Source of the DNA: Chryseobacterium lactis
Lineage (GTDB): Bacteria > Bacteroidota > Bacteroidia > Flavobacteriales > Weeksellaceae
Reading direction: 5' to 3'
Length of the DNA stretch: 64,000 bases
NCBI RefSeq assembly: GCF_003815875.1
Contig: NZ_CP033924.1
Location: 1,240,001 to 1,304,000, forward strand
Numbering within the stretch: position 1 is the stretch's first letter; each line of letters starts with the position of its first letter. A model generated the notes under the pieces. That model worked only from the letters and a program-made list of their open reading frames with translations. It was not told the origin of the DNA and ran no database searches. Of this stretch, positions 17,963 to 30,200 are shown in pieces. Both the position numbers and the translations under genes were made by a program.

Positions 17963-18526
17963 ATGATGAAAAACGTATGTGTGCTGATTACTTTCGGCAT
18001 CAGTATGCTTTCCTTTGCACAGGTTGGCATTAAGACGGATAAGCCTTATCCCAGTGCAGACCTTGAACTAGGTTCAAACGACAAAACTTTAATTTTAAAC
18101 AGAGTTCTTAACACCAGTGCCATTGCCAATCCCGTTGATGGGATGATGATTTATGATAGGTCTGAAGAATGTGTAAAAGCATATCAAAACAAGAAATGGT
18201 CAAAATGCCTTGGTAAAGGTCTCAACAGCAGGAGTGCCATAAGCTCTATTTCTTTGTCATGTAGTTCTGCGACAATCTCACCTGCTCCAACTTCTGGAAA
18301 AACATATAAAGGAACCTTAACTATTCCTTATACCGGAGGAAATGGAAGCTCTTATGAAAGTCAAATAGTCAAGACCAATGGTTTGAGTGCTGTATTACCT
18401 GCAGGAATGTTTTCGCAGGGCAGCGGAAATCTGCAGTATTCGGTAACGGGTACGCCTGATCAAACGGGAAACATAACTTTTAACGTTAATGTTGTTGGAA
18501 ATACCTGTTCAGTTGCTTCCCGGTAA
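17963..18526 (+). CDS. Secreted protein, apparently truncated paralog of the FISUMP-domain protein
   Basis: This 187-residue protein has a signal peptide (MMKNVCVLITFGISMLSFA) cut before QVGI. The mature part is closely related to the first 185 residues or so of the next gene. Shared landmarks are SADLELGS, LLLNRV-type, GMMIYD, CVKAYQ, WSKC, GTLTIPYTGG and the final NTCS. The protein then stops, whereas the neighbour runs on through a linker to a FISUMP domain. At the break the bases read CTTCCCGGTAATCC against CTTCCGGTAAATCC in the neighbour, consistent with an inserted C and a deleted A. No FISUMP sequence follows. An in-frame TTG at 17876 is unlikely as start: it adds 29 residues before the signal peptide and overlaps the promoter. 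Confidence 0.75.
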   Translation: MMKNVCVLITFGISMLSFAQVGIKTDKPYPSADLELGSNDKTLILNRVLNTSAIANPVDGMMIYDRSEECVKAYQNKKWSKCLGKGLNSRSAISSISLSCSSATISPAPTSGKTYKGTLTIPYTGGNGSSYESQIVKTNGLSAVLPAGMFSQGSGNLQYSVTGTPDQTGNITFNVNVVGNTCSVASR

Positions 18527-18785
18527 TCCGATAGAAATATGGGTGGCAGGTTTCAATTAATACATTTTTAATATCTAATTCATGCATTTTATTGAATGCA
18601 GAAAGTAGAATTTGCCTTTTGCAGGCAGGTTTCTGATAATTACGGAGGTATTAGTAATTCATTAGAGCATATTTTATAAAACACAGTTGAACCTATCTAC
18701 CTGGCTTTTCTATCCTATTTTCATGGCAACTTCGTTGAGGAAATATTTTATAGACAAATTTTAAAACCACAAAAAAAATTCAAAA

Positions 18786-20546
18786 ATGAAAAAAAAATTA
18801 TTACTAACAGTCTTTTTTTGTTTTAGCATTTACTTGCTAGCACAGGTTGGGATTAATCAACCTAATCCAAATCTCAGTGCTGATCTTGAATTGGGATCTA
18901 CAAACAAAAGCTTACTATTAAACAGAGTTCCCAACCCTGGCGTAGTAAAAAATCCGATTAACGGTATGGTGATTTACGATGTGTCAGAGCAATGCGTAAA
19001 GGCTTATCAGGGAGGAGCATGGTCAAAATGCTTCTGGAAAGATAATCCCAATTTTGCACTAACCTGTGGCTCTGCTGTATTTTCACCCGCTACTGCAACA
19101 CAAGGACAACTTTATAATGGGACGCTAACAATTCCCTACACCGGAGGAGACGGAAGTGCTTATCCCGGGCAAACTGTTCAGGCTAATGGATTAACCGCCA
19201 CCTTAGCACCCGGAACATTTGCTGTAGGTCCCGGAACATTACAATTTACAGTTACAGGTTATCCGATTAGCTCGGGAAGTGCAGTTTTTAGTATTACAGT
19301 GAATGGTAGTACCTGTTCTGCAATCTCTCTTCCGGTAAATCCTGGAACACCAGTGATTCCGACAAATATTACCATTGAAGGTAGATATTTTATTGCTTCA
19401 ATTTATGATCAGGACTATTCACCATTTACGCTTCCAACTGGACCGGCGACTACGGCAAGACCTGTTGCAGCCGATGGAATCAATGATACACTGGTAGATC
19501 TTCAGGGAATTATCCCTACATCAGGCCTTACCGTTTATATTCCTGCTACAGCCACCGGAAGTGGAACTGTCGGAGCATGGAGCCAAACTATAAATATCCC
19601 TGCAAATCTTACTGAAGACGGTATTTCCAGAAATATCACTCTTTCATGGAACTCGCAGTCTTATAATGCCTCTACTAAATCGATAACGGCAACTCTAAAA
19701 TCTGAAGTAGGCACATTAAATGCCCGTAAGCTGGATGTAAATGCCGGAATTGGAAATGATTACCTGGGAGTATTGCTGGGAAGATTTGTGCTGCCAAATT
19801 CCGGAGCTCAGAAAGGATATGAGGTTCGTATTATTGCAGCTATCCCTGATAGAATGTTTAATGAACCGGATGTTCAGGGTAACTTTAATCATAATTTCCT
19901 TTATCTGCCGGTACAGGGTGAAGATAATAATGTATGGCTGAATCATAACTTAGGAGCAGATTATACTGATATCAACAGTCCTAATTTTAATCTTGGACAA
20001 AAAGCAACTTCTTCATCAGATTACCGTGCTTACGGATCGTTATTCCAATGGGGAAGAAGACCGGATGCACATGAATTGATTAAATGGACAGGGCCTAATA
20101 ACGGAACTCCTGTAAACGGAATAACCGGTACGAAAAGCGATGTTCCTGCTAATCCATTATTTATAGCTGTAGGAGGCGATTGGAGAGTAAATCCGAATTC
20201 GAATTTATGGGATAATTCAACTTCAACGAATAATCCATGTCCTATCGGATTTAAAGTTCCTACAAGAGCTCAATTGTCCAGCTATCTGGATGCCAATGTA
20301 ATCAATGGATCATCCGGAGCTTCATCAAATAAACTTGGACTCACGGTTCCTGGAATACGTGATGCCGGACAGGGAACACTTTCATCCATATATACCGGAC
20401 AACAAGGATTTTACTGGAGTAGTTCAACTGATGCCGTTGCTAATCCTGCCGCCTATGTTCTTCAGATTCCAACATTTGGAACTGCTAATACTACCAGCGG
20501 ATCTACGAAATCACAAGGAAATTCAGTTCGTTGTATTAAAGAGTAA
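18786..20546 (+). CDS. Secreted FISUMP-domain protein
   Basis: This 586-residue exported protein has a signal peptide (KKKLLLTVFFCFSIYLLA) cut before QVGI. It begins with a cell-surface-like domain shared with the preceding paralog (residues ~20-185), then a beta-rich middle region. The C-terminal FISUMP domain (Fibrobacter succinogenes major paralogous domain) is recognised by VWLNHNLGAD, YGSLFQWGRR, NPCPIGFKVPTRAQ, FYWSSSTDA and the terminal SVRCIKE. FISUMP proteins are surface or secreted proteins, common in Bacteroidota and of unknown function. The gene lies between the PPTase and the NRPS. No link to peptide synthesis is visible. Confidence 0.88.
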   Translation: MKKKLLLTVFFCFSIYLLAQVGINQPNPNLSADLELGSTNKSLLLNRVPNPGVVKNPINGMVIYDVSEQCVKAYQGGAWSKCFWKDNPNFALTCGSAVFSPATATQGQLYNGTLTIPYTGGDGSAYPGQTVQANGLTATLAPGTFAVGPGTLQFTVTGYPISSGSAVFSITVNGSTCSAISLPVNPGTPVIPTNITIEGRYFIASIYDQDYSPFTLPTGPATTARPVAADGINDTLVDLQGIIPTSGLTVYIPATATGSGTVGAWSQTINIPANLTEDGISRNITLSWNSQSYNASTKSITATLKSEVGTLNARKLDVNAGIGNDYLGVLLGRFVLPNSGAQKGYEVRIIAAIPDRMFNEPDVQGNFNHNFLYLPVQGEDNNVWLNHNLGADYTDINSPNFNLGQKATSSSDYRAYGSLFQWGRRPDAHELIKWTGPNNGTPVNGITGTKSDVPANPLFIAVGGDWRVNPNSNLWDNSTSTNNPCPIGFKVPTRAQLSSYLDANVINGSSGASSNKLGLTVPGIRDAGQGTLSSIYTGQQGFYWSSSTDAVANPAAYVLQIPTFGTANTTSGSTKSQGNSVRCIKE

Positions 20547-21160
20547 AAGTAAAAATTGACATATATCCATTGAGTAGCTGCCAACATTTGTTGGTAGCTA
20601 TTTGATAGATTAAATAATTATTAAATATGTAAAGACAAGATTGTGATTGTAAGAAAAAGTTGCAATATTGGAGTATTCCTTTTTTTTAAAAAAACACTTA
20701 ATAGATAAAATAATCATCTTTTTCTTGATGATTTCGGGTTTGCTGTACGCTGCTTTGAAATCTATTCAATCTGGTCTTATATCCTTATATGTAAATTTTA
20801 AATAATGTTAATATAAAAATAGGCATTGCTATTATAAGTAAAATGCATATTGAAATGTTATTGAGAAAGACACCAAACAAAAAAAATTATTTCTTTCCTG
20901 ATGAGGTGAGTCTTTATGGTTTGTGGGCTACGGATGTATGTCTTAAAATCAGTTCCTAACTTAATCTCATGTAACTTTTTCACCTTGTAGCTTCTTGTTG
21001 GCAAGCCTCGTTATTCATCTTTTATAAAAGTAAAGTTCTTCAGATACGGTATTCTCGTTATGCCTGGGATATTTGAATGGACGAACATTTTACATAGCTG
21101 AATGAATAAGAAATGTACCTACACCTAACCTAACCTGATATCCTTTCGGATATATTTTCT
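20547..21160. other. 614-base leader region before the NRPS
   Basis: I see no supportable gene here. It holds three hairpins: 20575-20600, 20712-20733 (AATCATC/GATGATT) and 21138-21153 (ATATCC/GGATAT with a four-base loop, ending 7 bases before the NRPS ATG). I found no clear TTG-N19-TAnnTTTG promoter, so the NRPS start site is unknown. An in-frame stop (TAA at 21131) bounds the NRPS reading frame. Confidence 0.55.
20575..20600. terminator. Hairpin after the FISUMP gene (possible terminator)
   Basis: TAGCTGCCAACA pairs with TGTTGGTAGCTA (one G-T wobble) around a two-base loop, 29 bases after the FISUMP stop. The U-tract afterwards is poor, so termination efficiency is uncertain. Confidence 0.55.
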
Positions 21161-24100
21161 ATGAAGCTAACACCATACCAATCAACATTTTATCATGAAT
21201 GGATACTGCATCCATCCAGAAGTGACTACAACATTATTTTTGATCAGTCCATGTCAGGGCATCTGAATATTCAAAGATTGAACGAGAGTTTAGTCAGATT
21301 TGTAAACAATAATTTACTCGTAAACAGTAATGTTGTAAATGAATCAGGAGATTTGTTTTGGAGACACAGACCATTGCTTTCCAAAGATGCTCAAATACTG
21401 AATTTCATTGCTCAGGAACCAAGTGACGAAGAAGTATTAAAGATTGCCTTACAACCTTGTGACCTTGAAAAAGAACTGCTTGCAAAGTTTTATGCGATTA
21501 AACAAAATAACGGAGATCATAGGATTATTTATATTATTCCTCATATTCTTTTGGACGGATTAAGCATTGATCAGATGTGCGAAGAATTAAGTCTGTATTA
21601 TAATGACCCGAATTATAAAAACAGGTTTGATCTTACGGAACAAAAGCAATTACACGAAAAACTAAGCGAAAGTCTGGATGCTACTTTACATCATCATGGA
21701 ACAGAGATGAAAAATTTCTGGAGTGATTATATGCAGGGTGTTGAAAATATTGATCTGAATTTTTTAAAAGGTGGTAAGTCTTCTCACTTCAAACCCAATG
21801 ATAGTAATATCCCATCAATATCTGAGTTTCGGTTTACCTTTTCTGACCTGGTATTTGAGAAATTAAAACAACTAAATCAGAGTTTTCAGCTCACGCCTTA
21901 CACCTTTGGAAAACTGGTATTTGCGATAATATTGCATAGAATTACAGGGATTGATGATTTAGCAATTAGCTATCCAATCGGAATTAAGGAAGGTAAAGAT
22001 TTTATTTTTGGCTCCCATGTCAATACGATCTTAAAAGTATATAGATTTACCGCAGATACGAAGCTTGAAGATATTATTAACGAGAATATAGCTCACCTTC
22101 AGGAATCCAAAGTTAATAAAGCAAAATATCTTCCCATTGGAGATTTAATCAGATATACTCCGGGATTGAATGTTTTCGAACTTGCATTTATTCAAACCAA
22201 CCTTAAAGACGGGGCAATTCAGTATGAAGGAATCAATCATTGTACAATTAACAAAGAACTGAATGTTGATCTGGTCGGGAAATTATTGTTTGAACAGGAA
22301 ATAAAGAATGAACAACTCAACTATAGAATTAAGTTCAAAAATGATGAACTTGATCAGGAGTTGGTTTTCAATTTTGCCAATATGTACAAAAGAGTATTCA
22401 TTGAGGTTCTGGAAGATCTGTTGAAAGGGAATTCAGATAAATTGATCACTCAATATGAACTTTTGACTCAAGACACCCATGATGTTATAGTAAATGCCTG
22501 GAATTCAATTGGATTAAATGATCAGTCCATAAAAACTCTTCATAAACTTTTTGAAGAACAAGTTGTAAGAACACCAGAAGCTATTGCTTTGGTTTATAAG
22601 GATGTTAAATTAACCTATAAAGAGCTTAATGAGCGTTCAAACCGCTTAGCAAATTATTTAATTAAAACCCATGGGTTGCAACCGGATGATTTAGTTCCAT
22701 TGTATCTCGACCGGTCAGAAAATATGCTGATCGCGATTTTAGGAGTCTTAAAATCCGGAGCAGCTTACGTTCCGATGGATCCTTCTTATCCTGCAAATAG
22801 AATAGAACATATTATTCAGGATACCGGAGCTAAGGTGGTACTCGCAGAAGAAAATACAATAGAAAAACTGAATCAACTTTCTGTAGAGCCGGTTTCTTTA
22901 AATGGACTGAGATTCTGTGAAGTTTTAAAACAACAGGAATCAACCAACCCTTCTACTGAAACCAACCCAACCCATTTGGCTTATGTCATTTATACCAGTG
23001 GAACGACAGGACTCCCAAAAGGAGTAATGGTAGAGCATAAAAGTGTTGTAAGTGTACTGGATAAGGTAAGGGAAGCTTATGGTTTTTCGGAAGGTGAAAG
23101 GATTACTGCTTTTACTTCCTATGTTTTTGATGTATCAGTATCAGAGTTTTTTAACACGTTATTGTACGGAAATGAGCTTCACCTTTTAGATGAGGTTACA
23201 AAAAGAGATGCTGAGGCAATAAGCAAATATTTGTTAATCAATGAGATTGCTTATGCCTATCTTCCGCCGGTGATATTATCTGTTTTGCCACGTGTAGATT
23301 ATCCTTTGTTGAAAGGACTTCTCTATGCCGGAGAGCCTTGTGATTATGAAACCGGAAAATACTGGTCGGAAAATAAAATAGTATATAATCTGTATGGCCC
23401 TACTGAAGCCACGATCTATGCCACATACAAAAAGATAGACCGGGGAGATGTTCACTTAATTGGTCGTCCTGTCGAAAACAGTTCTGCTTACGTATTGGAT
23501 GCTTCACATCGTTTACTACCTGTTGGAGCGGTAGGAGAGCTTTATTTGGGAGGTACAGGTATTGCCAGAGGATATTTGAACCTTCCCGAACTTACCAGAG
23601 AACGCTTTATTGACAATCCTTTTCAAACGAATGAGCAGAAAGAAAAAGGAGAGAATGGCCGGCTATATAGAACCGGAGACCTGGTACGGTGGCTTTCGGA
23701 TGGAAACATAGAATATTTCGGAAGAAATGATTTCCAGGTAAAAATACGGGGGTATAGAATAGAGCTGGGAGAGATTGAAAACAGACTTTCACAGTTTCCG
23801 AAAGTGAAACAATCTGTAGTTCTCGCCAAAGAGAATGCTGCCGGGATGAAATATCTGGCAGGTTATTATGTTGCTGAAGAAAAGATAGAAGCTGAAAAGT
23901 TAACAGATTATCTGTCTGAAGCTTTACCTGAATATATGCTGCCGGGAGCTTTTGTACATTTAACTGCCTTGCCACTGACAATAAATGGGAAGTTGGACAG
24001 AAACCAGCTTCCTGAACCGGAATTCACTGAAAATAGAAAATACACAGGACCAGAGAACGACCAGCAGCAGAAACTCTGCAGGATTTACGGAGAAATTCTG

Positions 24101-24290
24101 GGACTTGATCCGTCTGCCATTGGGATTCATGATGATTTCTTCCGGTTAGGAGGAAATAGTATCATGGCTATTAAGTTGATCAGTAAGATTAAACAAGAGC
24201 TAGGAATACAGGTAAATATAACGATGGTATTTGCTCACAAAACAGTTGAGTCATTGTCTGATGTACTTGATGAAGACAAGTTATCCGAGG
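21161..24290 (+). other. NRPS module 1: starter C - A - T
   Basis: Residues 1 to ~440 form a divergent condensation domain with the active-site motif PHILLDG (first His of HHxxxDG replaced by Pro, catalytic second His and Asp present). As the first domain of the assembly line it may attach an acyl group to residue 1. The A domain (~22535-24015) has SGTTGLPKG and INGKLDR. Its pocket reads DVSYLALIYK, which I cannot match to a known substrate. The carrier has GGNS with Ser1000. Confidence 0.85.
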
Positions 24291-27200
24291 AAGCTCTATT
24301 GCATGCTGTAAAAGTATCTTCTCCGGAAGAACAGCGTTTGTCATTTGCACAGGAAAGGCTTTGGTTTATAGAATCTTACGAAGGAGGTAGCAGCGCTTAT
24401 AATATTCCCATGATTTTTAAACTCAGAAGACAGCTTTCATTAGATCTTCTTCAAAATGTGTTTGAAAAACTAATGCAACGTCATGAAGTATTGCGAAGTA
24501 TTATTCTTACCACTGAGGAAGGAGTAGGATATCAGGTTGTTACAGATCAGAAACTTCATATTCATTGTATTCATGCCAATTCCAGGGAAGAGCTTGAACA
24601 GGTAACGGATCAGGCAGCCGGTAAAATCTTCAGTTTAAATGAGGAACTTCCGATACATGTCAATGTTATACAATGGGAAGATCAATACTATTTGTCGGTG
24701 GTGATTCATCATATTGCTTTTGACGGATGGTCTACAGAAGTCTTCATTAAAGAATTTAATACAATTTATCAGGCTCTTGAAGAAGGAAGAAATATTGAAC
24801 TCCCGGAGCAGGCGTTTCAGTATAAAGACTTTGCATTATGGCAGCGAGATTATCTTTCCGGGGAGATTCTTGATCAGCAAATATTGTATTGGAAAAGTAA
24901 GCTCGAAGGTTCTCATACGCTGGATCTTCCTTTAGATTGTAAGAGACCTACCCATATTTCCTATGCGGGGGCTACAACCTATTTTGAGGTGCCTTCAGTT
25001 CTCGCTTCGGATTTAAAAAAGCTTTCTAAAGATCTTGAAATAAGCCTGTACAGCATCATGCTGAGCGGGTATTACCTGATGCTGTCTGCCTACTCAGGCC
25101 AGGACGATATTGTGGTTGGAAGTCCGGTTGCCAACAGACACCACGCCGGCCTTGAAAATATGATCGGTTTCTTTGTCAACACCTTAGCTTTAAGAGAACA
25201 AATACATCCGGAGCAAGACATAAAAGACTTTATTCTCCAAGTATCACAGTCGGTGACGGAAGCTCAGTCTCATCAGGATCTTCCTTTTGAAAAATTAGTG
25301 GAAGGACTGGGAGTTGAACAAGATACATCAAGACATCCTGTATTCCAGGTTATGTTTGGAATTCAAAGTTTTGAAGCAGAAATACATTCCAAAAATGATA
25401 AAGCAATCCTTCTTCCTTTTGACGGAGATATAGATTATAAATCAGCAAAGTTTGATCTGACCATGATAATCGATGATCATGGGGAAAAAGTTCGGGGAAT
25501 CTTTAATTATGCCGTTTCTCTTTTCAGTTTTGAGACCATTTTGAGGATGAAAGAGACGTATCTGCTCATTCTGAAGCAGTTCGTTGAAATTGGAGTTTCA
25601 AAAAATACTAAGATTAATACTCTTCGTTTTTTAGAAGAAGAAGACTATAAAAAGATAACTGAGAATTGGAATCAAAATGAATCTTCATATCCTGAAGGAT
25701 TTACCATTCATCAATTGTTTGAAAATCGGGTAACAAAGTCTCCTGATGCTACAGCGTTGGTCTATCAGAATACCAGGCTTTCTTATAACGAATTGAATGA
25801 AAGAGCCAATCGTCTTGCAAATTATCTGATCAGAAAATATCATCTTCAGCCTGATGACCTGGTTCCTTTATGTCTCGATCGTTCAGAAAATATGCTTATT
25901 GCCATCCTGGCCGTTTTGAAAGCAGGAGCAGCCTATGTTCCAATGGATCCATCATATCCTGCAGAAAGAATAAGTCATATTTTGAATGATACTAATGCAA
26001 AAATAGTCATCACAGGAGAGACTTTGATAGATGATATTTCACAAGAAAATGTAGATATTATTTCTTTAAATGATTTGTCATTCAGAACAATTCTTGAAAA
26101 GGAAGATTCTCATGATCCAACTACAACGGTTACTTCCAATAACCTTGCCTACGTCATCTATACCAGTGGGACGACCGGTATGCCTAAAGGGGTTATGATA
26201 GAACATAAAAATGTAGTCAATGTCATTTCCCAGATCAGAGTGGCCTATGGGTTTAGTGAAGGAGAAAAGATAACCGCTTATACCTCTTATGTATTTGATG
26301 TATCTGTATCAGAATTTTTCAATGCGTTGTTGTACGGAAATGAGCTGCACCTTCTGGAAGAAAGCATTAAAAAAGATGCAGATTCTATAAGCCATTACCT
26401 TTTAAAACATAATATTGCGTATACCTATCTGCCGCCGGTAATGCTTTCTGTTCTGCCGCGAATAGAATATCCTGCGCTCAAAGGAATCTTATATGCCGGA
26501 GAACCTTGTGATTTTGAAACCGGAAAATACTGGTCGGAATATACATCCCTTTACAACCTTTACGGACCTACAGAAGCTACCATTTATGCAACCTATAAAA
26601 AAGTGGAACACGGTGATGTACATCTGATTGGCCGTCCCATAGGGAATACTTCTGCTTATGTGTTGGATAGCAGCCATCGTCCGGTTCCTGTTGGAGCAAT
26701 GGGGGAACTTTATCTTGGAGGAAACGGAATTGCGAGGGGATATTTAAATCAACCGGAACTTACTGCCGAACGTTTCATTGCAAATCCTTTTCAATCTGCA
26801 ATACAGGGAATGAGAGGAATAAATAGCAAGCTGTACAAAACCGGTGATCTTGTTCGCCTCCTTCCGGATGGAAATATCGAATATATAGGCAGGAATGATT
26901 TTCAGGTTAAAATCAGAGGCTACCGCATTGAATTAGGTGAAATAGAAAATAAATTGCAGCAGCATATTGCAATACAACAAGCGGTTGTACTTGCTAAAGA
27001 AAACAAAGCAGGAATGAAATTTCTTGTCGGATATTATGTATCTGATACAACGATAAGTGAAGAAAATCTCTCTGCATTCCTGGCCAAAGTTGTACCGGAT
27101 TATATGATTCCGGCTGTATTTGTGCAGCTTGAAAATATTCCGTTAACGATTAACGGAAAACTCGACAGAAAAGCTCTTCCGGAGCCGGAATTTACCGGAA

Positions 27201-30200
27201 TCAGAGAATATACAGCCCCACAAAATACACTTCAGGAAAAACTTTGTCACATCTACAGTGAAGTGGTAGGACTGGATTCCGGGACTATCAGTATCCATGA
27301 CGATTTCTTCAGGCTGGGAGGCAATAGCATTATGGCAATCAAACTGATCAGTAAAATTAAAAATATCCTGGATAGGCATATTCAGGTAAGCACTGTTTTC
27401 ACCTACAAGACTATAGCTTCCTTATCCACTTTCCTGGAAACCGGGTATAAAGATGATCAGAATATTGTAATAGAACCGATTGAGGTTTCTTCAGTTGAAG
27501 AGCAACGTTTGTCTTTCGCACAGGAAAGAATTTGGTTTATAGAGGCTTATGAGGGGGGAAGTAATGCTTACAATATTCCGATGCTATTCAATCTGGATGA
27601 AAATGTGCAATTGGATGTACTTCAAAAGTCTCTGGAGACCGTTATCATACGTCATGAAGTGCTTCGTTCTGTGATCAAAACAACAGAACAAGGAGTAGGA
27701 TATCAAATCGTCAGCGAGCTTGTTCCGGAATTTAAAATGGTAGAAGTAAATACCAAAGAAGAACTGTACAATGCAATCAGTGCTTGTGCGCACAAGGTTT
27801 TCCGCCTTGAAGAGGAGCTTCCTTTGGAGATTACTTTATTAAAGCTGAACGATCTGCATTATCTTTCAGTTGTCGTTCATCATATTGCTTTTGACGGCTG
27901 GTCGATAGATATTTTATTAAAAGAGGTACAGACGGTTTATGATGCTTTGATTAAAAATGAAAGGCATCAGCTTCCTGAGCTTAAAATCCAGTATAAAGAC
28001 TTCGCTCTTTGGCAGAGAAACTACCTGACAGGAGAAATACTTGATCAGCAAATTACGTATTGGAAAGATCTGCTAAACGATTTTGAAGCCCTCAACTTAC
28101 CATTGGATTTTAAACGTCCGGCGACTATTTCTTATGAAGGAGCAGCTATTTATTTTAGTCTGTCAGATGAAGTAGCTTCAGGATTGAGAAAAATTTCGAG
28201 AGACCTTGGTGTCAGCTTATACAGCGTGATGCTGGGCGGCTATTATCTTATGCTATCTGGCTATTCAGGACAGGAAGATATTATACTTGGAAGTCCGATT
28301 TCAAACCGTCATCATGCAGGTCTTGAAGACATTATAGGCTTTTTTGTTAACACATTGGCTTTACGGGGAAATATCCGTCCTGAGCAGAATCTTAAAGATT
28401 TTATTTTTCAGATATCAGAGTCACTAGCAGAAGCACAATCACATCAGGATCTTCCTTTTGAAAAATTGGTTGAAGAATTGGGAGTAGAACAGGATACGTC
28501 CCGTCATCCGGTGTTTCAGGTAATGTTTGGAGTTCAAAGTTTTGGAAGGGAAAGTAATGCCGGATCATTATTCTCTCTTTTTGATGGCGAAACTGATTAT
28601 CAGGCAGCCAAATTTGATCTGACCACGATGATTGATGACGGTGGAGATACCATTAAAGGAATGTTCAATTATGCTGTTTCTCTTTTTAGTGAGGATACCA
28701 TTTTAAGAATGAAAGATACTTATGTTCTGATGCTGGAACAAATGGCAGCCATAAGTATTGAAAAATATAAATCGTTTAAAATCAGCGAATTCAATCTTTT
28801 GAAAGAAACTGATCAACAAAAAATAGCAGAAGACTGGAATAATACGGTCTCTGAGTATTCTTCAGATAAGACCATTCACCGACTTTTTGAAGAGCAGGCC
28901 GCAAAGACTCCTGATCGTATTGCTATGGTATATGATGATACTAAGCTGTCTTATAAAGAGTTGAATGAAAGATCCAATCGATTTGCCCATTATCTTATCA
29001 GAACTTATGACATTCAGTCTGATGAGATAATTCCTGTATGTCTGGAACGCTCTGAGAACATGCTCATTGCCCTATTGGGAGTCCTGAAATCAGGAGCTGC
29101 TTATGTACCGATTGACCCTTCATATCCTTCAGACAGAATAAAACATATTCTTCACGATACGCAGGCAAAACTTGCGATAGGGCAGGAATCTACAAAAGGA
29201 AAACTAGAAGGACTGAATACAGACATTATTTCTTTGGATGAGGTTTATTGTAAAGCACAACTTGAATTGACGGATTCAAATAATCCTAAAACGGCTACTG
29301 GTCCTGAAAATTTAGCTTACGTCATCTACACAAGTGGAACAACAGGAATCCCGAAAGGAGTCATGGTTGAGCATAAAGGTGTATCTAATCTGATCGCACA
29401 GTTCGCTATAAATCTGGATCTTGTCTTTGGAGAATCTACGCCTAAAAACTGCTTATGGTACTCCAATTATGTCTTTGATGCCCATGTTGCGGAGCTATAT
29501 CCGGTCATCACCCAGGGCCACTGCATTTATCTGCTGGATAAAGAAAAGCAAACCGATATTGTCGAATTGCAACAGTATATCAGTGAAAATAAGATTTATA
29601 CAGCAACCATACCACCTGTACTTCTTACTAGGGACTATATTTTGCCTTTAAAAAAGCTTATAGTGGCCGGAGACATTACCAATCCACAACTGATGGCGCT
29701 TTATCAGTCTGAAGGCGTAGATGTTATTAATGCTTACGGGCCTAGTGAGGGAACCGTATGTTCAACGTTTCACTACTACAAAGATGACAATAATCCATTA
29801 AATATTGGCGGCCCGATCGGCAATATGACCTCTTATGTGTTGGATGGGCAATTACGACCGGTTCCAGTCGGAGGAATAGGTGAACTATATATCGGAGGAG
29901 CCGGAATTGCCAGAGGATATCTGAACCGTCCCGAACTTACTGCCGAACGATTCATTGCCAATCCTTTCCAGACTTTAGAAGAAAAAAGAAAAGGCGAAAA
30001 TATAAGATTGTACAAAACAGGAGATTTGGTACGCTGGTTATCTTATGGTGAGCTTGAGTACATGGGAAGAAACGATTTCCAGGTAAAAATCCGTGGTTAT
30101 AGAATTGAATTAGGAGAAATTGAAAATACATTATTAGGGTATCACGGCGTTCGCCAGGCTGTTGTTTTAGCAAAAGAAAATAAGAGCGGCTTGAAATATC

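Noticed and set aside
20843..20959. A 38-codon open frame (MHIEMLLRK… to …KISS) in the NRPS leader, as a possible leader peptide or small gene
   Set aside because: No ribosome-binding or promoter evidence, no recognisable family, and the length is expected by chance in AT-rich DNA.
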